Origin: an uncultured Eubacteriales bacterium
GTDB lineage: Bacteria > Bacillota > Clostridia > Christensenellales > DTU072
Length of the DNA: 64,000 nt
Assembly: GCA_949292905.1 (NCBI GenBank)
Contig: CASFAV010000014.1
Location: 25,077-89,076, forward strand
Direction of reading: 5' to 3'
Notes under the pieces: generated by a model
What the model was told of the DNA's origin: nothing
The model's database searches: none
Seen by the model: the letters and a program-made list of their open reading frames with translations, nothing else
Program-made: the position numbers and the translations under genes
Shown here: piece by piece, positions 34,332 through 44,700 of the stretch
Numbering within the stretch: position 1 is the stretch's first letter
How the letters are laid out: every line of letters starts with the position of its first letter

Positions 34332-35567
34332 ATGGTAACCGTAGCTATCATAGGACTCGGCAACAGGGGCAGGATCTACGCCCACAATTTCAACGCTCAG
34401 GGCGCTAAAATAAACGCGGTCTGCGAAAAAAATCCCGGGATGCTTAAATACATACGCGAGAAATACGATATCCCCGAAGACAAAGCCTTCCTCGACGAAA
34501 AGGACTTTTTCGCGGCGGGTAAACTCGCCGACGCGCTCGTGATCGCCACTCAGGACCGCGACCATTACCGTCACGCGATGTCGGGCATGGCGCTCGGATA
34601 TCATCTCCTGTGCGAAAAACCCGTTTCGCCCTTCCTCGATCAATGCGTGGAGCTGGAGGAAACGGCGAGAAACAAAGGTCTCAAAATGGTGATATGTCAC
34701 GTACTGCGCTACGCGCCATATTACGACCGCATCAAAGAGGTCATCGATTCGGGCGCGATCGGCGAGATAACCAATATCAACCAGACCGAAAACGTCGGTT
34801 ACTGGCACTTCTCGCACAGCTACGTACGCGGAAACTGGCGCAGGGAAGAAGAGACCGGTCCTTCCATCCTCGCAAAATGCTGTCACGACCTCGACCTTAT
34901 CTATTATTACACAGGCAAGCCCTGCGAAAGAGTATATTCCATAGGCGAAAGAAGGGTATTCCTTCCCGAGAATGCTCCCGAAGGGGCGACGGCGCGCTGT
35001 ATGGACGGCTGCCCTCACCGCAAGAGCTGCCCTTACGAGGTAAGCAAGCTTTATTACAAGGTCACCGCGAAGACCATACCGTGGCTGCTCGGCCACGTCA
35101 AAGTCGTGACCGGTAAAGGCAATCCCAAGCTGAAAGACATCAAGGAAGCTCTCCGCACCAATCAATACGGAAGATGCGTATATAAATGCGACAACGACGT
35201 AATGGAAAATCAGGTGGTGAGCTGTAAAATGGGCAACGTGAACGCTACCCTTACGATGACGGCGCAAAGTAAACTTTGTTTCAGGCGCACGCACATCTGC
35301 GGAACGAAGGGAGAGATATTCGGCATCGACAAAAACGGATATTTCACGCTCAGCGTATTCGGCGAACGCTCGAAGAAGGTCCGCGTCAAGAAAAAGATCG
35401 GGCATCTCGGCGGGGACTCCGGTATAGTGAGGGATTTCATAGAGCTCATGGAAACGGGAGAGATAACTTCCCGCCTCTCGCTTATGAGCGAGACCATAAT
35501 GTCTCACAAAATGGCTTTCGCCGCCGAGGAATCGCGCAAAACGGGCAAAGCCGTAGAGATAAAATAA
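34332..35567 (+). CDS. Gfo/Idh/MocA-family oxidoreductase
   Basis: 411 residues. N-terminal Rossmann fold with GLGNRGRIYAHNF (~9-21), the family CEKPVSPFLDQ at ~97 and HVLRYAPYYDRIKEVI at ~120. The catalytic-region CCHDLDLIYYYTG is at ~181-193. NAD(P)-dependent sugar, inositol or amine dehydrogenase; the substrate is unknown. A cysteine cluster at ~222-232 (CMDGCPHRKSC) is an unusual insertion and might bind zinc. Solo transcription unit, GGAGG start. Confidence 0.85.
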   Translation: MVTVAIIGLGNRGRIYAHNFNAQGAKINAVCEKNPGMLKYIREKYDIPEDKAFLDEKDFFAAGKLADALVIATQDRDHYRHAMSGMALGYHLLCEKPVSPFLDQCVELEETARNKGLKMVICHVLRYAPYYDRIKEVIDSGAIGEITNINQTENVGYWHFSHSYVRGNWRREEETGPSILAKCCHDLDLIYYYTGKPCERVYSIGERRVFLPENAPEGATARCMDGCPHRKSCPYEVSKLYYKVTAKTIPWLLGHVKVVTGKGNPKLKDIKEALRTNQYGRCVYKCDNDVMENQVVSCKMGNVNATLTMTAQSKLCFRRTHICGTKGEIFGIDKNGYFTLSVFGERSKKVRVKKKIGHLGGDSGIVRDFIELMETGEITSRLSLMSETIMSHKMAFAAEESRKTGKAVEIK

Positions 35568-35640
35568 ATTCTCGTACAAATACCGCACGATACGGATCCG
35601 AACGGGTATTTACCGCTTATTCTCCGTCATATCATTAGAT

Positions 35641-36294
35641 ATGGCGGATCTTTTTATATCGGAACTGGTATTTGCGCCCGGAAGCGGTTTCGGCGCGTTT
35701 TTCACGGCGGTGGGCGAATGTCCCGCCCTTTTCCCCGCTTTCTACGCTTTGGGAGCTTTCGTTTATCTTGCCGCAAGCAAAAAGCTGAAAGACAAAAACG
35801 CGCGGAAAAAAGCTTTCGCGTTTTTCCTGTATGCGGCGGCGACCGTCGTCGTCACGGCGACGGTGGTGATAGTCTTGAAAAATCTTTGGGGACGCGCGCG
35901 CTTTACGGAACTCGGCGAAAATCACGCGGGCTTCACACCGTGGTATCTCCCGCGGGGATTTACGGGGCACGACTCCTTCCCCTCAGGACACGCCGCGATG
36001 AGCGCCCTGGTCTTTTCGGTTTCGGACGGTATAGAATATTTCACCGGAAAACGCTTCCGCAGCGTCGATCTCCTCTGCTTTGCGTTCATGTCGGCGGTAT
36101 GTGTCGCCCGTCTTCTCGAAGGAGCGCATTACTTCAGCGACCTTGCCGCGGGAGCGGCGCTCGCGGCAGTCTTCCGCGCCGTATGCCTTCGCGCCTGCGG
36201 CATTCGTTCCGGCAAGCCTTTCCCGAAAAAAGTTTTGCCTATAAATTACCCTTCGTCCGTGGGAAGCGCAGTTGACACGGGGCGGCGGAGGTAG
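35641..36294 (+). CDS. PAP2-family membrane phosphatase
   Basis: 217 residues, about five membrane segments. PAP2 motifs in order: KNLWGRARF (KxxxxxxRx), FPSGHAAM (PSGH) and ARLLEGAHYFSD (R-x5-H-x3-D). Removes phosphate from lipid phosphates such as undecaprenyl pyrophosphate or phosphatidate. No good ribosome site; a TATCAT box lies 5 nt before the ATG, but without a convincing -35. The end of the gene contains the promoter of the next gene. Confidence 0.85.
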   Translation: MADLFISELVFAPGSGFGAFFTAVGECPALFPAFYALGAFVYLAASKKLKDKNARKKAFAFFLYAAATVVVTATVVIVLKNLWGRARFTELGENHAGFTPWYLPRGFTGHDSFPSGHAAMSALVFSVSDGIEYFTGKRFRSVDLLCFAFMSAVCVARLLEGAHYFSDLAAGAALAAVFRAVCLRACGIRSGKPFPKKVLPINYPSSVGSAVDTGRRR

Positions 36295-36300
36295 TACAAT
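36272..36300 (+). promoter_or_regulatory. Promoter of the DUF1846 gene, inside the PAP2 gene end
   Basis: -35 TTGACA (36272-36277, perfect), 17-bp spacer, -10 TACAAT (36295-36300). The -35 is within the last codons of the PAP2 gene. Confidence 0.65.
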
Positions 36301-36341
36301 ATTCGAGATAAAACTTTTTTAAGTCCATGGGAGAACGGGAT

Positions 36342-37811
36342 ATGAAGAAGACGGGGTTCGACAACGAACTGTACGTAAAGAAGCAAACGGAAAATATTCT
36401 GAAACGCATAGACGCTTTCGGCAACAAGCTTTACCTCGAATTCGGAGGAAAGCTCTTCGACGATTTGCACGCGGCGCGTGTGCTTCCCGGCTTCGACCCC
36501 AACGTAAAGACCAAGATACTCCGTAATCTCAAGGACAAGCTCGAAATAATTTTCTGCATAGGCGCGCCCGCGATAGAGAAAAACAAGATACGCGCCGACT
36601 TCGGCATCACCTACGGCAACGAGCTCCTGCGCCTCATGCGCAACCTTCGCGAGCTGGGGCTCAAGATAAATTCCGTGGTCATCACGCAGTACAACGAGCA
36701 ACCCGCAGCGGATATGTTCCGCAAACAGCTCGAACGCAAAGGCGAGAAAGTATATATCCATAAGCTCACGAAAGGTTACCCGAACGACGTTGATACGATA
36801 GTTTCGGACGAAGGCTACGGAGCAAATCCCTATATCGAGACCACCCGTCCCCTCGTCGTGGTCAATGCGCCGGGACCAAATTCCGGTAAGCTCGCCACCT
36901 GCCTTTCTCAGCTCTATCACGAATACAAACGCGGGGTACGCGCGGGATACGCGAAGTACGAGACCTTCCCCGTGTGGAACCTTCCTCTGAAGCACCCCGT
37001 CAACGTGGCTTACGAGGCGGCGACCGCAGATATCGACGACAGGAACATGATAGATTATTTCCATCTCGAAGCCTACGGCGTGAGCGCGGTGAACTATAAT
37101 CGCGATCTCGAAGTTTTCCCGGTGGTAAAAAACATTCTTTCGCGCATACTCGGCAACTCCGTCTACAAATCCCCTACTGACATGGGGGTGAATATGGCGG
37201 GATACGCGATCACGGACGACGCTGTGGTGCAGGAAGCGGCGAAGCAGGAAATAATCCGCAGATATTTCAAGACCTACAACGAATACAAGCAGGGTAAAGC
37301 GGATCTCGACACGGCGCACCGCGTGGAAATACTGATGAAGGATATGGGAGTGAACGCGCTGGACAGGACGACGGTTGCGCCCGCGCGCGCCAAAGCCGCG
37401 GAATGCGGACACAGCTCGGTGGCGCTCGAGCTTCCGGACGGCAGTATAGTTACGGGACGCGACAAAAACAATCTCTACGCCCCCGCCGCCGTCATCATCA
37501 ACGCCATAAAGGCGCTCGCGAAAATAGACGATAAAATAAAGCTCATCACCCCGGACGCCATAGACGCCGTACTCAAAGTCAAACGCGAAGCTCTGAAATC
37601 GAAAACGAAAAAAATGAACCTCGAGGAAGCTTTGATCGCGTTGTCCTTCTCGGCGGCGACCAATCCCACGGTGGAATTCGCTCTCGGCAAGCTCGAATTG
37701 CTCGAAGGCTGCGAAGCACACTCCACGGTGATGCTTCCCGAAAGTTCCTTGCAGATCTTCCGCAAGCTCGGAATAAATCTTACCTGCGATCCCGAATTCT
37801 CGGGAGAATAA
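36342..37811 (+). CDS. DUF1846 (UPF0371) family protein
   Basis: 489 residues from the preferred start, MKKTGFDNELYVKKQ, which matches the usual beginning of the family and has GGGAG upstream; an ATG at 36327 would add five residues. Family features visible: LYLEFGGKLFDDLHAARVLPG (as EFGGKLFDDLHAARVLPGF), VVNAPGPNSGKLATCLSQLY and NLYAPAAVIINAIKAL. Members are conserved, abundant in Firmicutes and have no settled function. Own promoter; convergent with the isomerase gene, 9 bp apart, across an AT-rich hairpin at 37812-37829. Confidence 0.92.
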   Translation: MKKTGFDNELYVKKQTENILKRIDAFGNKLYLEFGGKLFDDLHAARVLPGFDPNVKTKILRNLKDKLEIIFCIGAPAIEKNKIRADFGITYGNELLRLMRNLRELGLKINSVVITQYNEQPAADMFRKQLERKGEKVYIHKLTKGYPNDVDTIVSDEGYGANPYIETTRPLVVVNAPGPNSGKLATCLSQLYHEYKRGVRAGYAKYETFPVWNLPLKHPVNVAYEAATADIDDRNMIDYFHLEAYGVSAVNYNRDLEVFPVVKNILSRILGNSVYKSPTDMGVNMAGYAITDDAVVQEAAKQEIIRRYFKTYNEYKQGKADLDTAHRVEILMKDMGVNALDRTTVAPARAKAAECGHSSVALELPDGSIVTGRDKNNLYAPAAVIINAIKALAKIDDKIKLITPDAIDAVLKVKREALKSKTKKMNLEEALIALSFSAATNPTVEFALGKLELLEGCEAHSTVMLPESSLQIFRKLGINLTCDPEFSGE

Positions 37812-37820
37812 GGAATATTT

Positions 37821-38576
37821 TTATATTCCCAAAGAATGAAGATATTCGAGACCTACTTCCGTCACCCTGTACGGGTCGGAGGTATTGTCGTGCTCGATGA
37901 GCGCGTATTCCGTACCCGCCGAAGTTGCGCGCGTAAGTATTTCCTTAAAGTCCAGATCGCCTTCGCCCGGCGCGCGGAAACGGGGTATGAATAAACTCTT
38001 TTTCCAGTCCTTGACGTGTATGCACGTAACGCGCCCCTTCAGTTCGGATATCGTTTCCGCGGGATCGTAGCCCGCATATCTGCACCAGAACGTGTCGAAT
38101 ATGAATTGCATATCGGGCGCTTCCTCTCTCAACACGTCTATTATCCTCCTGCCGTCAGAAGTTTTGCGGAATTCGAACGAGTGGTTGTGATAACCGAATT
38201 TCAAGCCGTAAGGCTTCAGCTTCTCGGATATCTTCGAAGCGAATTCGACGAATTCCTTGAGAGTGTCCGCTTTGCCGAGCTTCGCGGGCGACATCATCCC
38301 GAGCCCCACTATGCCGGCGCCCAGTATGAGGTGCTCCTCCGCCACCCTGTCCGTTTCCTCCGCTATACGCGCATACGGAGTATGCGTAAGAGGTATCGTG
38401 AGCCCGTTGTCGTCTGCCGTTTTGCGCACGTCCTCGGGCTTACAGGCGCATCTTATCCCGGATAACTGTACGCACGTTCCGCCCGCGTTTTTCACGAAAC
38501 GCATGACTCTGTTCAGATCCGCCGCGGTATTTATCTCTTTGCGGAAAGTAAATAACTGAGATCCGTATTTTATCAT
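37821..38576 (-). CDS. Sugar phosphate isomerase/epimerase (xylose isomerase-like TIM barrel)
   Basis: 251 residues of the AP-endonuclease-2/IolE superfamily. Visible: KFGYHNHSFEF (~145), FDTFWCRYAGYDP with metal-binding Asp, CIHVKDWK and ALIEHDNT near the C-terminus, giving His/Asp/Glu ligands of a divalent metal. Probably isomerises or dehydrates a sugar or inositol derivative; such proteins often partner Gfo/Idh/MocA enzymes like the one at 34332. AAGGAG site ahead of the ATG. Confidence 0.87.
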   Translation of the reverse strand: MIKYGSQLFTFRKEINTAADLNRVMRFVKNAGGTCVQLSGIRCACKPEDVRKTADDNGLTIPLTHTPYARIAEETDRVAEEHLILGAGIVGLGMMSPAKLGKADTLKEFVEFASKISEKLKPYGLKFGYHNHSFEFRKTSDGRRIIDVLREEAPDMQFIFDTFWCRYAGYDPAETISELKGRVTCIHVKDWKKSLFIPRFRAPGEGDLDFKEILTRATSAGTEYALIEHDNTSDPYRVTEVGLEYLHSLGI

Positions 38577-38607
38577 ATTTTCTGCTCCTTGAATTGCATT
38601 ACGCCAA

Positions 38608-38637
38608 GCGACCGCACCGCTTGAGCGGTGCGGTCGC
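38608..38637. terminator. Strong hairpin after the giant-protein operon
   Basis: A perfect 13-bp stem (GCGACCGCACCGC / GCGGTGCGGTCGC) with a 4-nt loop, followed by CTTTAAT on plus. It lies ~75 bp beyond the end of the 3308-codon gene. The minus-strand side lacks a clear T run, so termination there is likely but not certain. Confidence 0.55.
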
Positions 38638-38714
38638 CTTTAATCATATTACGGTCGCCGGATTAGGAACGCTTCCTCTGCATTCCCTCCGCGCTTCGCG
38701 TAAGAGGCTCCCTC

Positions 38715-41700
38715 TTACTCGTATTTCTTGTTACGGCGCATCAGGAAGAATACGGTGGACAAGCCGCCGAGCAATACGAGCGCGCCTATCACGTAATAGA
38801 GCCAGGTAAGGTTGGTCTCCTTCTCAATGGTCAGTGTGAAGTATTCGATGGTACGCTCGTAGAGGTCGTCTCCCTCGTATGTGACGAGTATCGTGTATCT
38901 GCCCGCCTCGGTAGGCATCGTGGAGTATCTGTTTCCCGCGGAATCGATGTATTCCACGGTGACGCCTTCGGAGCTCGCCAGATCGAGCACGCCGTTGACA
39001 TTGCCGGTGATCGCCACGGGATTCGTCTCGGATTGCGTGAGATTGCCGTCTACGGTTATTTCCGCTTTCGCCTTCTCCACGTGCAACACTATCGTTCCGG
39101 TGATGTTGCCGCTTCCGTCGGCAGCCTCGTAATACCTGTAGAAGTCCGCGTCATAGGGAGTGAACGTCCAGGTATAGGTATTGTCTCCGGGCATCAGCGT
39201 CTGACCGGGATCGAGCGCTATCGAGCCCAACGTGCTGTTGGAGGTGAGCGCGGGCAGCGCGTCGCCGTATCTGAGCGTTCCGGGCACCTGGTTGGGAACT
39301 ACCGTGTATACGCTCTTCGATATGGTCAGCCTTATCTCGAACGTCACGGTCACGTAGTTACGTTTTTCCACGGATACGGAGATCAGATACGTGCCGGGTT
39401 CGGTGTAATACGGAACGGACAGGCTACCGTTGTAATATACCGCCGCGTCGTCCGCGGCAGTCACCGGTACGGAGTGCCTGCCGCCGTCGTATATCACGGA
39501 CGTGAGCGCTTCGTCGTATACGGGCGCGCTCATTTCGGCGGGCAGGATATAGTACACGGGGCTCGTCGCGTTTTCGATATAATAGTTCACGGAATCGATG
39601 ACGAGCGTCACGTAATAGCCTTCTTCGGTCACGTTGTAGTTGTCTCCGGAGTAAGTGAGCGAAGCTCTCACCTCGTCGCCTTCGAGCACGCCATCGAGCT
39701 CGTATTCCACGCCCTTGTTGTTGCCGTTGAAGTAAACGTCGGGATCGGGAACGAAGGACACGGTGAGCTTCACTTTACCTATAGTATAATTTACAGAGGT
39801 AGAAGCGAATTGCACCCTGTAATTGCTTCCCGCGCTGAGATTGCCGAGCTTGACGTCGTATTCGCCCGCGTCCGCGGCAAGCATGCTGAGCGAACCGCTC
39901 CACGCGTTGTTTCCGATAAGCTCGGGCGCCGCGACGGAATACGCCGCGTCGTAGAGCGACGTGGTCCCTACTATCTCGTTGCCGAGATATATCTTATATT
40001 CGGCGTCGGCGGGAGTCGCTCTCACCGATATCTCCTGCCCGTCGAGCACTCCCGTTATCACGCCTTCGGTAAGATCCGTGAAGAATCTTTCGCTCTCGAG
40101 CCTCGCCGTCATGGTGTTGAAATCGACGTAATAGCATACGTAAAGCAGATCGTATACGTACACGTCCTTATATTCCGTGGCTACCATTTCCGATTTGCCC
40201 ACGACCATTCCGTTGAATTCGTACACGCCGTTGCCGCCGTCCTTGACTTCGTAGAATAATTCTATCCTCGAAACGCGTTCTTTGAGATACACTATCGCGT
40301 TGCGACCGTCTACGGTGTACCTGCGGACGTATTCGCTCGCGTAACCGGCATACAGGAGATCCTCTACCGCTATCGCTTCCGAATAAACGATATTGCCGTC
40401 GGCGTCTTTATACCCTATCGCGATCTCAGAGATCTCGAGTTCGTATACTTCGGTAGCCGACGCGGAGGCGAAATCTATGACGTAAAGAGCGCCGTTAGAG
40501 GACTTGTAAAGTCCGGTGTTGCTCGAGGCGTCTATGGAATACATATTGTTGAAGTCTATGCTCACGATCTCCGTCTTGCCGCCGATATCCGCAGCAAACT
40601 TACCGATCTGCTCGTATATCCTGTACGTTACTCCGCCGCTCACCGCGGTCATCGCGCTCAAATCGAGTTTGTATACGACGTATCTGCCGCCTTCGTTGCG
40701 CGTGTATGTAGCCAGTCCCGCTTCGACGTCGGTGTAAACTATCTCTTTTTTCGGGATATTGATCACGGTCACTCTGCCCTCGCCGTCAACGGAGCTGACG
40801 TAATAACCCGTCTCTATATCGTATGCGTAAGAAGCGGCGTTCTCGGCGGGATAGACGATGTCGGAATCGAGATCGACGACGTATCTGACGCCCGTATCGG
40901 GATCGACGTATTCGAATTCGCCGCTCGTAGCGCCGAATGCGGCGAGATCCACTTCGTGAGTTGCGGAACCCGCGGTAAAGACTCCGCCGAGCAGTTTGAG
41001 CGCGGTCTCGTAATAATCGCGCCACGTTTCGCCCGAGCCGTTGGCTACGGTGAATACGTTACCGTTCTCGTCGACGATATCGAATTTGCTTACGTCCACT
41101 ATGCCGTTACCGTCGGCTGCGGTCAATGCGGAATATACGTAATAAACGTAAGTGTTCCCGTCTGCGTCAACGCTCTCGTAGGAGTACAGATAAGCTATGT
41201 TGTCGCTTCCCGCGGCTTCGCCGTCGTAGGTCTTGCCCTGACCGAATACCGGTATGACGGTAATCGTGAGCTCGCGTATCGTAAGCGCGCCCGCAAACGT
41301 CGCGGTGCCCGCCGAGAATACGTCCTTATTGGGATTGGGAATATACGTCACGCGTACGTCGTAGGAGCCTGCGGCGGAAGGCGCTATCGCCGTCCATACG
41401 GAGCTGCCCGACAGACGATATTCGTAATTGAGGTTACCGTAATAATAATTACGGTCGTCCGTTTCGCCGTTATTCTTTACATAAACCTCGTCGTTGGCGT
41501 CCGTGATCCTCGCCGCATTGGCGGGGAAAGCTTTGCCGGAATACACCGCTTCGCGAGCCTCGAGGTTTATCGTGGGCACCGCGTTGGCTATGGTGAGGCA
41601 GTCGTATCTAGTAGCCGAAACGTCCTGATAATTGGCGTCGTTCAGCGCGTGCGTGAATACCACTTTGACGCTGTAACTGCCGGGCGTGACGGGCACGGTC

Positions 41701-44700
41701 GTGGTCCACTCGTAATCGACGGAACCGGTCGCTGTGGTGTACCTCGTTCCGTAAGAAACCACTACGGTAGGAATTCCGTTGTATTCGAGCACCGGACCTT
41801 TAGAATCGAACTGCGCGCCTTTAAGCGTGTACAGGCTCGCGGGGTCGATCGGCGCGCCGAAATCAACGGCTACCAATTGTATCACTATGCTGGGCTTGAC
41901 GGCGCTTATCGTGATAACGTTATAGAAAGTCATCACCGCTCCGTTATAGTTGTCGTCCGCCGTGGGCGAATACGTCACCTGCACGTTATAAACGCCGGCG
42001 TTGACGGGAAGTCCCGAAATGTAGTCGCCGTTGAGGATATAATTGTATACGAGTGTGCCTTTAGGCACTTCGCGCATTCCGTTGGGAAGCGTGACGCCCA
42101 GACATTCCGCCGTAATGCCGCGCGATTCGCCGGTAAAGGAATAGACGTCGCTTCTTGTATAATTGAGCGTCACCATCGCTTTATTGATAGTGAGCCCTAC
42201 TCCTATCTCCACCCATTCGGCGGAAGAGGTGTAGTTGTCGTCGACAGCCTCGGTATATTTGACCATAACGGTATAGCTGCCGGCGTTGACGGGCATATCG
42301 TAATATGCGCCGCCCCTTACGTATCTGAGCGATACGGTGCCTGCGGGCAAGCTGCCGCCCGCCACGCCGGTAACGGCGATATCGTCGATGGAGACGGTAT
42401 GCGCGAGCGCGTCGTACGTATATACCGGCGGCTGATAGCCCGCTCCGAACGATATGCCGTTATTCTTCGCAAGATCGTATCGCTCTATAACGACCGCTCC
42501 CACGAAAGAGGTCACCGTTCTCGAAGCGACTTTTTGATCCTCCGGAACGCCCGCCTCGTCGTAAACTACCCATACGGTGTAAATTCCCGCGTTTGTGGGG
42601 GCTACCGTCGTCACGTAAGCGTGGATACCGGGAATGTCGTTGACGCTTCCCGTGGAGGCGTCTCCGTACTGGAAGTATAGCGTAGCGTAACCTTTATCCA
42701 GTTCGGTGGGATGACCGGTCACGGGATCGGTATAGATTATGGAGTTGAAATCTGCGGCGAGATCGAACGAAACGGGTCGTCCGTCGTAAACTTTGCTCTT
42801 GGTTTCTTCCTTGACGGAAATTTCCGCAAAGCCCGCCGCTATCTCCAGACCTTCGGCAAGCACGCCGTCGTCGTTGAATACCGCGTAAATATACACGTCG
42901 GCGTCGCAATAGTTATCGTATTCGTTGGAAACGTATTCCGCCAGCACGTCGTAAACGCCTGAGGCGAGCAGATAATAATTGCCGTTTTGCTCAGGCTCCG
43001 CGAAAGGCTCGTCCGTTCCCGCTCTGCGGAACTTATAAGAGCTGACCGTCGTGACTACCGGCGTGGAGCCTCCCTCTATGCCGCTCACGATGGCGGCTAC
43101 GGCGGACTTCGCAATACCCGATGTGCTGTAGGGAAGTTGCCTGACGCCGTTATACGAGATCACGGGCGCTACGCGGTTTATCGTCAACGCGCTCATGAAT
43201 TCGGTCACGGTGGTTTTGTAGTTGTCGTTGCTTTCGGCGGTGAAGGTCACGCGTATCGAATATACTCCCGCATTGCTCGGAGCCTCGTAGCTGTAACCCG
43301 TGGAATACCCGTAATCGAAAGACAATCTGCCCGCGTCGGAAGCGCCGACAGGCACGGTACCGTTTACCACGCCGTTCACCGTTACGGCGCCCGCGACATG
43401 CGAGTCTCCGTCATAATCGACGGAAACGGTTTCCAAATTTATTATTACGGAAGCCTGTTCTATTATCAACGTGATCTCGACGTCTGCGAATTCGTAGTTT
43501 TTAGCGGTGGCTCCCGTGATCTTCACGATATAGCTGCCGGCGTCTGTCGCGACGTCTATCCCCATGAAGTCGATGACGGGAGAAGCGTAAAGCCCGTTCT
43601 GCCAATCCGCTTTGATCGCGTCGATATCGCCCGCGACCACGCCGGATACGCCGAATTCGTAATCGGTGGGATTCTCGGCGCCGTATACCTTGACGAGCCT
43701 GTCGTACACTCCGTTCTGCGTGGCGTACAGAGTCGCCGCGCGCTTGGTGATCGTGAGCGTCGTAGGCGCGTAGCTGATGTCGTAATTCTTGCTCTTTTCG
43801 CCGTATTCCACGTTCACGGCTTTGGATACCTCCACGTTGTAGGGCGTCTCGCTCACTTCGCTCATGGAAGTCGACGTGTACGCGACGGTCACGCCGCCGA
43901 GTCCGAATATTTCTTCGGGAAGATCGGAATGCCCGGGAGCGTAATTCAAGCCGGTATAATTATCGTTCTTAGCCGAAGTTGTGTAGGTTATCTCGAAATC
44001 CGCCGAGGTTATCGACGTCCCGTATTCCACCGTCATGGGTCTTGCCGAAACGACGAGCGTACGCTTGGCGATGTTCACCTCGGTCTGCACCGAGAACGCA
44101 AGATACGCCTGGGTGTCGTCGGCGCCCACGTATCCGCCGTGCGAAATGGTTATCGTGGCGGTGCCCGCTCCCACAATCTTAACGTCGCGATTTGCTCCCG
44201 AAGCGGTGACGCTCACGTCAGCGACGGAGAGATCGTTGCTCGCTATCGAGTATTGGAATGCGCCTTTGGTAGCGGCATAGGAAGCAAGCCCCGGTCTTAT
44301 GGTGAAGTTGTCGTTACCGTAAACGTAATTGTAACTCGCGCTGAAATAGACGGGATCCACGCTGTCGGTGTGCTTGGCGAACAACCTGTACTCCGCGTCG
44401 CCCGCGGAATAGTTGTAATCTTCGTAGTTGCCGTTGTCGTCGTAAGCTTCGGCGTATACTCTTATCACGCCGTAGTTGCTTCCGTTGGTGAAAACGGCGG
44501 TGGTCTTGGCAAGCGTCACGCCTTCGACCTCCACTATTTCCGCCGAATAATTGCTTACCACGAGGCTGAGCGGCACCCCTTGCGAATTCATGAATCTGAA
44601 CGTTACACGCGGGGGCGCGTTGAGAGGATATACGGCTGTGGAATATGCGGTAAGTCTTATCGTCTGTCCGGAACCGTTGAATTCGTATTGCGCGTATACG

